This document shows, in pieces, positions 30,387-41,281 of a DNA stretch of 64,000 bases. The notes below the pieces were generated by a model. It saw only the letters and a program-made list of their open reading frames with translations. It did not search any database and was not told the DNA's origin. Location: contig NZ_CP132976.1 in the NCBI RefSeq assembly GCF_030864005.1, positions 4,278,001 to 4,342,000 of the forward strand, in the 5' to 3' direction. A program made the position numbers and the translations under genes. Within the stretch, counting starts at the first letter, position 1, and the number at the start of each line of letters is the position of its first letter. This stretch comes from Achromobacter seleniivolatilans. GTDB lineage: Bacteria > Pseudomonadota > Gammaproteobacteria > Burkholderiales > Burkholderiaceae_B.

Positions 30387-31115
30387 TTAGCGCCACCCCT
30401 GCGCGAATTCGCCGATCACGCGCTCAAGATGGCCGCGCATCGCCTGTCTTGCGGCCTGCGCATCGCCGGCAACCAGCGCGCTGAATATGCGCTGATGGTC
30501 TTCCTGCGATGCCTGCCGCAAGTCCTGAGTATGAAAATGCTGTTCAATCTTTTCCCAGATCGGCCCTTGGGCCTGATCCCACATGGACGTCACGGTTGCC
30601 AGCAGCACGCTGTTGCCCGTGGACTGCGCAATGTGCAGATGGAAACGGCGGTCGGCCTCTTCATTGGCCGCCTTGTTCATCATCTGTTCGCGCATGGCCG
30701 TCAGCGCTTCAAAGATGCGATCCAGATCAGCGTCATTGCGAGTGGTCGCGGCCAGCGCCGCAATTTCGGATTCAATCAGGCAGCGGGCGCGCAGCAATTC
30801 GAACGGTCCGGCGCCGGCCTCTTGAGCGGCGGGCAGCCGGGCAATGCCGGGCTTGGGTTCACAGACGTAAATTCCCGAACCGCCTCGCACTTCCACCACC
30901 CCTTGCAGCTCCAGCGCAATGATGGCTTCGCGCAGCGACGTGCGGCTGACATCAAAGCGTTCCGCCAGCGCGCGTTCGGCGGGCAAGCGCTTGCCGGCTT
31001 CGAATTCGCCCTGTGCGACCAGGGCCTGAATTTGAGCAGCAAGCCGGACATAGGCGCGGTCCGCAGCCGGCTTGCTGGCCGGCTCTTCGGGTTTGGGGAT
31101 CAGTTGCAATGTCAT
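30387..31115 (-). CDS. GntR-family regulator, FadR (FCD) subfamily
   Basis: DNA-binding repressor-type protein of 242 aa. Residues about 20-85 form the winged helix (GKRLPAERALAERFDVSRTSLREAI, then GGSGIYV); residues about 105-225 form an FCD ligand domain, all-helical, with RRFHLHIAQSTGN carrying His residues often used to hold a metal that binds a carboxylated effector. ATG at 31115; the open frame upstream to 31139 starts at TTG within the operator and is unlikely to be used. First gene of the sugar-acid operon, 80 nt before the second binding protein, with an operator array directly upstream. Confidence 0.92.
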   Translation of the reverse strand: MTLQLIPKPEEPASKPAADRAYVRLAAQIQALVAQGEFEAGKRLPAERALAERFDVSRTSLREAIIALELQGVVEVRGGSGIYVCEPKPGIARLPAAQEAGAGPFELLRARCLIESEIAALAATTRNDADLDRIFEALTAMREQMMNKAANEEADRRFHLHIAQSTGNSVLLATVTSMWDQAQGPIWEKIEQHFHTQDLRQASQEDHQRIFSALVAGDAQAARQAMRGHLERVIGEFAQGWR

Positions 31116-31120
31116 GGCGA

Positions 31121-31199
31121 TCAAAAGTGGTTGGACCAAATAGTAAATGGTTCACCACTTTTGAGCATCATGGTTTACCACTATCAAGGTGGTAAACCG
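31121..31199. promoter_or_regulatory. Operator array in front of the gntR gene
   Basis: Three near-copies of GTGGTRAACCR: reverse strand at 31148-31158 and 31171-31181, forward at 31189-31199. The last two build a perfect GGTTTACCAC-N7-GTGGTAAACC dyad (31172-31198). In addition TCAAAAGTGGT (31121-31131) and ACCACTTTTGA (31154-31164) form an 11-bp dyad, and TTGGACCAA is at 31131-31139. FadR-type regulators commonly bind TGGT-N(1-3)-ACCA. A possible -10 of the minus strand (TACTAT, 31140-31145) lies between the sites. Confidence 0.8.
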
Positions 31200-31351
31200 T
31201 AGAGTCGCCGCACGCCAGAGGAGCTGCCGTCAACGCGGCGTCATTAGCGAACTTATGCCCCCAAATTTCTGAATCATCCTATGGACGGTGCGCGGGCAAA
31301 TTCCCAAGATGACCGGCTTGGCTTCTTGCATTCCGCAAGGGGAGCATTGGC

Positions 31352-33850
31352 ATGCCCTATTCATCCGAGCTGCGCTTCACGTTTGAACCCGTTTGCGGTG
31401 CAGCGTTCGACGTCATTGAGTTCACGCTGGACGAAGCCTTGTCCGAGCCTTTCCGGCTGTGCGTGGAACTATCCAGCTTCGATCCATCGCTGGACTTCGG
31501 CAGCATGCTGGATCAGCCCGCCTTGTTGACGCTATGGCGCGGTACAGACCCCGTGCGCCACGTTCACGGCATCGTGACCGAGTTCGAACAAGGCGATACC
31601 GGCTTTCGCCGCACCCGATACCGCGCGATTGTTGAACCATCCCTAGCGCGGATGGCATTGTGCTCCGACTGGCGCATCTATCAGCAACTGTCCGTGCCCG
31701 AGATCCTGGCCGACGTGATCAAGCGTCACGGCATCACTAACTACGAGCAGGTCACGACCCACGAACACCTGCCACGGGAATACTGCGTGCAGGCGGGGGA
31801 CACAGACTTGCAGTTCCTGTACAGACTTGCCGCCGAAGAAGGCTATTTCTATCGCTACGCCCATACCCGCAACAGTCACCGTTTGATTCACGGAGATCGC
31901 ATCTACGTCCACGGCGAGATCGCGGGCGGCCCGGTCGTCTACCAACCCGCGCCGGGCGGTGATCCGGCCGAGCCGGCATTGCGCCGGTTTACCTACGCCG
32001 AGCGCGTGCGCACCGCTGTCCAAACCCAGCGCGACTACACCTACACGCACCCGCAATACGGGCAGGAACATACGCCCGTGGCGGCGAACCTGAACCATCA
32101 GGACACCCGCTACGAACGCTACGACTACCCAGGCCGCTACAAACGCGACGAAGTCGGCAAGCCCTTCACGCTCAACCGCCTGCTGGGCCGGCGCCGTGAT
32201 GCGCGGGTCGCCCAGGTGGAAGGCAACGATGCGCGTTTGATCCCAGGCGTGGCGTTCGACCTGACGGATCATCCCCGCGAGGACTGGAATCACGGCTGGC
32301 GTCCCGTACGCATGCGGCATCACGGCGTACAGCACACGAGCCAGGAGGAAGATAGCGCGGGCGCCCAGCAAGGCACGCAGTACCGCTACAGCGCCGACAT
32401 CGTGCCCGACAAAGTCGATTGGAAACCGGAACCCGCCCCTAAACCCCGCATCGACGGGCCGCAGATCGCCACCATCACCGGTCCGCCAAACGAAGAGATT
32501 TACTGCGACGACTTCGGCCGAGTCAAAGTGCAATTCCCGTGGGACCGCCTGGGCAATCAGGACGAACACAGCTCATGCTGGATCCGCGTGTCACAGAACT
32601 GGGCGGGCGCAATCTGGGGCCACATGGCCATTCCCCGCATCGGTCAGGAAGTCATCGTGGACTTCCTTGATGGCGATTGCGACCAGCCCATCATCACCGG
32701 ACGCACCTATCGCGCCACCAACCTGCCGCCTTACGAACTGCCTCGGCACAACATTCTGAATACCGTAAAGAGCAAGGAACACAAAGGCAACCGCGCCAAC
32801 GAATTGCGGCTGGACGACACGTCCGCTGAAATCAGCGCGGCGTTGATGAGCGAACACGGCGCCACTGAATTACACCTGGGATATCTGACGCACCCCCGGC
32901 CAGCAGGCGGCGCGCCACGCGGCGAAGGCTTCGAGCTACGCACCGATGAGCACGGGGCGCTACGCGCAGCCAAGGGTTTGCTGCTGACCACCGAGGCCCA
33001 GATGAAAGCGCGCGCGGGCCATCTGGAGCGCTCGGAAGTGGTCAGCGTGTTGGAAGCCGCACTGGAATTGGCGCGAAACCTGGGCGGCTACGCGGGCGAG
33101 CATGAAGGGGTAACCCACGACGCCAAGCCACAGCAATCGCTTACCGAAGCTGTCCGCGACTTGGGCCACGGCGCCAACGACCAAGCAGACGGCGCGGGTC
33201 GCGGCGGCCAAGCCGCCATCGCCATCAGCGCGCCCGCCGGCATCGCAGCGGCAACGCCCGCAACCATTGCGCTAAGCGCCGGCAAGCACATCGACGCCAT
33301 CGCGCAACAGCATCTGCAAATGACGGCCGGTGAAAAAGTGGTGATCAATGCCGGCGGAGACATGGGCCTGTTCAGCCAGGGCGGCAACCTGCGCCACATT
33401 GCGCACCAAGGCGAATTACTGCTACAGGCGCAGCACAACCATATCCGCATTCAGGCGGACCAAAGCGCGGAGATCACATCCAGCAAACAGCACGTGCTGA
33501 TTGCTGCGGAGAAGCACATCACGCTGTTGTGCGGCGGCGCCTACATCAAGATGGCCGATGGGAATATCGAGTTGGGCATGCCGGGGACGCTGACGGTGAA
33601 GGCGGCCAAGCATGAGTTTGTGGGGCCAGGATATGCGTCGATTGAGGCGAACAGTTGGCCCCAGTCTACGTTTGATGAACGAGTACGAATTGTCCGAAAC
33701 GGCACCCCCGTACCGAATTACCGATACGCCATTATTCGCAAAGATGGGGCGCAAATGGAAGGCATTACGGACGCCGATGGCTGGGCTGATCTGCAAAGAG
33801 GTCTCACCATGGAACCGTATGATTTTGTTTTATTGGGGCCCGCTGAATGA
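31352..33850 (+). CDS. vgrG: Type VI secretion spike protein VgrG
   Basis: Trimeric tip of the type VI secretion tube, which carries effectors into target cells. Residues about 1-370 are the gp27/gp44-like base; about 383-449 is the gp5 OB-fold with YCDDFGRVKVQFPWD and SCWIRVSQNWAG; about 530-750 is the DUF2345 extension of short beta repeats (IRIQADQSAEITSSKQH). An extra tail (about 753-832) contains VRIVRNGTPVPNYRYAIIRK and looks like a small transthyretin-like beta domain, often the effector-docking module. ATG at 31352 follows AGGGGAGCA. No structural tss genes are present, so this is an orphan VgrG island. Confidence 0.93.
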   Translation: MPYSSELRFTFEPVCGAAFDVIEFTLDEALSEPFRLCVELSSFDPSLDFGSMLDQPALLTLWRGTDPVRHVHGIVTEFEQGDTGFRRTRYRAIVEPSLARMALCSDWRIYQQLSVPEILADVIKRHGITNYEQVTTHEHLPREYCVQAGDTDLQFLYRLAAEEGYFYRYAHTRNSHRLIHGDRIYVHGEIAGGPVVYQPAPGGDPAEPALRRFTYAERVRTAVQTQRDYTYTHPQYGQEHTPVAANLNHQDTRYERYDYPGRYKRDEVGKPFTLNRLLGRRRDARVAQVEGNDARLIPGVAFDLTDHPREDWNHGWRPVRMRHHGVQHTSQEEDSAGAQQGTQYRYSADIVPDKVDWKPEPAPKPRIDGPQIATITGPPNEEIYCDDFGRVKVQFPWDRLGNQDEHSSCWIRVSQNWAGAIWGHMAIPRIGQEVIVDFLDGDCDQPIITGRTYRATNLPPYELPRHNILNTVKSKEHKGNRANELRLDDTSAEISAALMSEHGATELHLGYLTHPRPAGGAPRGEGFELRTDEHGALRAAKGLLLTTEAQMKARAGHLERSEVVSVLEAALELARNLGGYAGEHEGVTHDAKPQQSLTEAVRDLGHGANDQADGAGRGGQAAIAISAPAGIAAATPATIALSAGKHIDAIAQQHLQMTAGEKVVINAGGDMGLFSQGGNLRHIAHQGELLLQAQHNHIRIQADQSAEITSSKQHVLIAAEKHITLLCGGAYIKMADGNIELGMPGTLTVKAAKHEFVGPGYASIEANSWPQSTFDERVRIVRNGTPVPNYRYAIIRKDGAQMEGITDADGWADLQRGLTMEPYDFVLLGPAE

Positions 33851-33942
33851 TAAGAACGCTTTCTTTCCAAGGGGCAGATCGAGGGCATCTGTTCGGAAGC
33901 AACTTGCGCATTCGCCGTTCCAATGCGACGGGAGATCTATGA

Positions 33943-35748
33943 ATGGCACAGCCGACACATCAAATCGCAACAACACTCTCGCCGGAAGGCACGGAAACTG
34001 CGCATGTGTTAATGAGCTCCGAATCCAATACGCGCCGGTGTCACATCGAGGTGCCTCCGGACAGAGCGATTCCCGTAATTTTCGTTCCGGGAATTATGGG
34101 AAGTCCTTTGTTATCCCTGTCATCCGCAAGCGAGCTCATCAAACAGAAAACGAAATGGGCGTGGTATCCGGACAAGCCCTTATGGATGGCGAATCTCCGC
34201 GGCAGCTACACCAACCTCAGCCCCGCAGAAAGAAAACGCCTGTTGAACCCTGCTACGACAAGAGCGCTATCAGAGGCAAGCACCCGCGGGATTATGGAAC
34301 CCGAAAATAGCGCAGAGGGCCGCGAGTTACGGGCCTTGTTAAAGAGTCATGTGAAAACGCTTTGGCCTGACGAAGCCATACGCCGCGGCTGGGCATCAGT
34401 CATGGTCAGCTCCTATGGGCCGATACTTGATTTCTTAGAAGCACAGTTGCGATTCATTGCCACCCCTGAATGCAAGCCATATCCAGGCATTCTTCGCAGC
34501 ATGCCCCACGACCCTTCCGAGTGGGGGCAGCTAACAGGCTACGCCCCGCTAAATCAAGCAGCACTGAGCAAGGCAAGTAAGTTTCAATATCCTGTGTACG
34601 CGGTTGGCTATAACTGGCTTGAATCAAACGATCAAGCGGCCGATCACCTTGCCAACTGCATACGCGCAATCATGGCCCGATGCGAGGCGACCTTGCCCGT
34701 GAAGTGCAGGCACGGCGCCATATTAGTGACTCATTCCATGGGTGGGCTGGTGGCCCGCATGTGCGCAAAACGGAATCCTGATCTTATTCAAGGAGTGGTA
34801 CACGGCGTGCAACCTGCCCTAGGCGCCGCTACCGCATATCGCCGGGTACGCGCCGGGTGGGACTGGAAAGCAAGCTGGAATCCTAAAGACACCGTCGTCT
34901 CCATGCTAGGGGCCAATGCATTGGCGGAAAGAGGGCATGAACTAATGCCTGTTTTCGGGAATGCGGCAGGACCATTGGAACTGCTGCCCAACAAGCAATA
35001 CGGCCAAGGATGGTTAAAAGTGATATGTGAGGGAAAAGAAATTTTCAGTGCCCCCTCCATCAACTTCGAAGGCATCGCAAACCCCTATTCGGATATATAT
35101 CTGAACTCCACGGCGTGGTGGCGTCTGATGTTGCCTGGATGGCTGGACCCGCCCGAAGACAGCGACTCGAAAACCGACCGAACCCACTCCGTTCATGCTG
35201 CATGGAAAAACTACTCAGAACAGATTCGCGCCGCGGAAGCGTTTCATAATCTTCTGGCTGATTACTACCATCCGAACACCTATTCGCACTATGGCGCAGA
35301 CGAACAGTACAAGGCATTTCACCGCATCACTTGGAAGCTGACTGTGGGAAACGTTCCCTCGCAGACGCATGGTCTTCCCAGCACCCGTCTTCCAGTGCCG
35401 ACAGCCGAGCAAGCGATGAACTTGCGGCTGGTCACGGACAACATGGCCGGCAGAGTAACAATGATCAACGACCAAAGCGAAGCGCAGTGGCTGGAACAAC
35501 ACGGCTGGGGAATCACGCATGACACTCGCGGCGATAGGTACATGGCAGACCTCCAGGGTCAGGACGAAGCGGGAGACGAGACGGTACCTGCGCATTCAGC
35601 CGCGGCGTCGGGTCACAAAGCAAAGTTTGTCGCCCGCATGACGGGCTTTGGGCATCAAGACTCGTACAAAGACGCCAAAGTACAAGCGGTCACTTTGTAT
35701 TCAATTCTTCGTATTGGCGCAACGGCAATCGAACTCCCTCGGGCATGA
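33943..35748 (+). CDS. Type VI lipase effector, Tle4-like (PGAP1/LCAT-like hydrolase)
   Basis: Predicted secreted phospholipase of 601 aa. The alpha/beta hydrolase opens with VIFVPGIMGSPLLSL (near residue 45, oxyanion region as in LCAT/PGAP1-like enzymes). The nucleophile elbow is VTHSMGG with Ser265; Asp545 in GDETVP and His571 in FGHQDSYKD complete a likely triad. There is no signal peptide, as expected for delivery by VgrG. It follows vgrG by 92 nt, with GGGAG before the ATG, and overlaps its immunity gene by 4 nt. The order vgrG-lipase-immunity is that of Pseudomonas TplE (Tle4). Base composition is visibly lower in GC than the flanks. Confidence 0.85.
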   Translation: MAQPTHQIATTLSPEGTETAHVLMSSESNTRRCHIEVPPDRAIPVIFVPGIMGSPLLSLSSASELIKQKTKWAWYPDKPLWMANLRGSYTNLSPAERKRLLNPATTRALSEASTRGIMEPENSAEGRELRALLKSHVKTLWPDEAIRRGWASVMVSSYGPILDFLEAQLRFIATPECKPYPGILRSMPHDPSEWGQLTGYAPLNQAALSKASKFQYPVYAVGYNWLESNDQAADHLANCIRAIMARCEATLPVKCRHGAILVTHSMGGLVARMCAKRNPDLIQGVVHGVQPALGAATAYRRVRAGWDWKASWNPKDTVVSMLGANALAERGHELMPVFGNAAGPLELLPNKQYGQGWLKVICEGKEIFSAPSINFEGIANPYSDIYLNSTAWWRLMLPGWLDPPEDSDSKTDRTHSVHAAWKNYSEQIRAAEAFHNLLADYYHPNTYSHYGADEQYKAFHRITWKLTVGNVPSQTHGLPSTRLPVPTAEQAMNLRLVTDNMAGRVTMINDQSEAQWLEQHGWGITHDTRGDRYMADLQGQDEAGDETVPAHSAAASGHKAKFVARMTGFGHQDSYKDAKVQAVTLYSILRIGATAIELPRA

Positions 35749-36992
35749 ACCGCAAATACCTCATACACATTCTGCTAACCGCCTGCCTGATCGCCGCTAC
35801 AGCCGTTGGCATTGATCAATGGCGACTGGCCCATCCACAAAGGGTTCATGCGATGACAACGCTGACAGAGAACATGCGCACGCACTGTATTGGTCGACTA
35901 CAGATTGACCTTCCTGATGGCACGACCACACCTGCCAATGCCAGTGGCGCCATTGTCCGCGGACTGGATGTGAGCGTAACCACCGGCGTCAGTCGTCAGC
36001 GCTATGAGGAAATACTGGAAGCTCGCTGGCAAGCGCTTCAGGGGTTAACGCACGACAACTACGGAAAGCAATACATCCGTCCTTCCGAAAAAATCGGTTC
36101 CAACGAACTTGGATTCATCTTCGCGTACCAATATAAATCGTTGCATGTTCCCGACCTCTACGGGGTCTGGGCCAACCGTATATTTCACAACGCTGAAGGA
36201 TATGTCTGGCTGGATGGCGCATTGGTGAAGATCCGATCAGACGTTGACGGGAAAGATCTGATTTCGCAGTTGCTGCCGGCTATTTCGGCGCGGTCGCCGG
36301 AACAGTTTCCGACGCAAGCCGGTCTCTGCCTGGATGGCATTTTCATCGCTGAACCGTACAACATGGAAAGGGATGAATCCGTCACCTGGAAATTCAATCT
36401 TCCTCGGAACATGACCGCCGTGATACGTCACACGAAGGTCTGGGGACCCGCGCGATCTATCACAAAGAGAGCCAGCGCTTCGGCTGCGTTCAGGGCGGCC
36501 TACCTGGCATCCCGATCATCTGACCAAGTATTCAAAGAGCACATGTTCCGAATCGCCAATCGCACGGTTGGTGAATTGGTTGGAGAAGAGGTCGTGGTGG
36601 GAAGCCTGGAAGGGGCATCGGACGCCCCCTACCAAACGCAGATCGGAGGGACATGGGAATTTCCCGGCAGAGGAGCAGATTCGCCCGCGCCACAAATCGT
36701 GGTGGATTTGTCGGTATTCGGCATAGAAACGAACGACATGCCCTCCCCCGCCGGCGGTTTCCCTAAAATTGAAGATATGCCCAACGGCCCGACAGAAGAA
36801 GAGTTCTTTGAAGTTTGGGATGCCATGGTCGCCAGCACCCGAATCCGTAGCGGTGCGTTGACACCTCCTCGACCCGTTGAAAGTCCACCGTCCCCGGTGT
36901 CAAGCGCGCAGGCCGAGGCAAACCAGAAACTCATGGATGATTTTCTAAGCACCGATGAACACGGAATGCTTTGGAAACCTGTGGACGACTAA
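35745..36992 (+). CDS. Tli4-family immunity protein
   Basis: Predicted periplasmic antidote (415 aa) to the lipase just upstream. It starts in an ATGA overlap with the lipase gene. Residues about 5-25 are a hydrophobic signal or anchor (YLIHILLTACLIAATAVGI), placing it where a lipase injected into the periplasm would act. The body has the HCIGRLQIDLPDG element (near residue 47) that I associate with Tli4 N-terminal domains and, near the end, ADSPAPQIVVDLS. The family name rests on this pattern plus context. Lower GC than the chromosome around it. Confidence 0.78.
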   Translation: MNRKYLIHILLTACLIAATAVGIDQWRLAHPQRVHAMTTLTENMRTHCIGRLQIDLPDGTTTPANASGAIVRGLDVSVTTGVSRQRYEEILEARWQALQGLTHDNYGKQYIRPSEKIGSNELGFIFAYQYKSLHVPDLYGVWANRIFHNAEGYVWLDGALVKIRSDVDGKDLISQLLPAISARSPEQFPTQAGLCLDGIFIAEPYNMERDESVTWKFNLPRNMTAVIRHTKVWGPARSITKRASASAAFRAAYLASRSSDQVFKEHMFRIANRTVGELVGEEVVVGSLEGASDAPYQTQIGGTWEFPGRGADSPAPQIVVDLSVFGIETNDMPSPAGGFPKIEDMPNGPTEEEFFEVWDAMVASTRIRSGALTPPRPVESPPSPVSSAQAEANQKLMDDFLSTDEHGMLWKPVDD

Positions 36993-37020
36993 AGCTGCTG
37001 ACAGCGCGTCCGCATTGACG

Positions 37021-37054
37021 GCGCATTGCGCCCGGCATGCCGGGCGCAATGCGC
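37021..37054. terminator. 34-bp perfect palindrome between the immunity gene and metH
   Basis: Two 17-nt arms, GCGCATTGCGCCCGGCA and its exact complement, meet with no spacer. The palindrome ends one base before the metH stop codon (37056-37058) and 29 bp after the immunity gene. As RNA it would give a very stable stem in either direction, so a bidirectional terminator is likely, but neither side has a U-run. Confidence 0.7.
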
Positions 37055-37055
37055 A

Positions 37056-40829
<3,774 letters not shown>

Positions 40830-40949
40830 GGGGCAGATCCAGCAATGGGTTGGCTTCGGTATTGAAGTTGTGGCTAAAAAGCAAAAACCACTGGAAAAAC
40901 AAGACCCGATCGTAACAAAACGGGCTCTGTTACGCCCTGTAGTGATACA

Positions 40950-41165
40950 GTTTCGGCCCCGAACCGGTGCTTTCGGCGCAACAGGCTTGCAAGAACGCAA
41001 CACTTGCCAGCCGCGCGCGAAAGATAAACGGGAAACAGGAAGACGCCCGCCAGGGCTGCCGCAGCGCCCACAAGGCGGCGCGAAGTCCCGGCGTCCAGCC
41101 TGTGCTGCCCCCGCAACGGTCCCCATGAGCGCATACCGCCCATGGCAGCCCGATACCGGCCTGTT
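40950..41165 (+). promoter_or_regulatory. Cobalamin riboswitch upstream of btuB
   Basis: The conserved blocks appear in order: GGTGC (40966-40970), ACGGGAAACAGG (41028-41039), GCTGCCCCCGCAACGGT (41104-41120) and the B12 box GCAGCCCGATACCGGCCTG (41145-41163). The 117-nt stretch up to btuB could hold the expression platform; ATGGG/CCCAT (41220-41236) may pair there. In this family, adenosylcobalamin binding lowers expression of the gene downstream. Confidence 0.93.
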
Positions 41166-41281
41166 CGATCGTCAGGATGTCCATTCAACGCCGCCAGGCT
41201 TCATAGCCCGCCGCGACGCATGGGCGTCCTCCCCATCGTGAAAGACCTGCGGGGTCGCGGGTCGCATCGAGGTTTACATAG

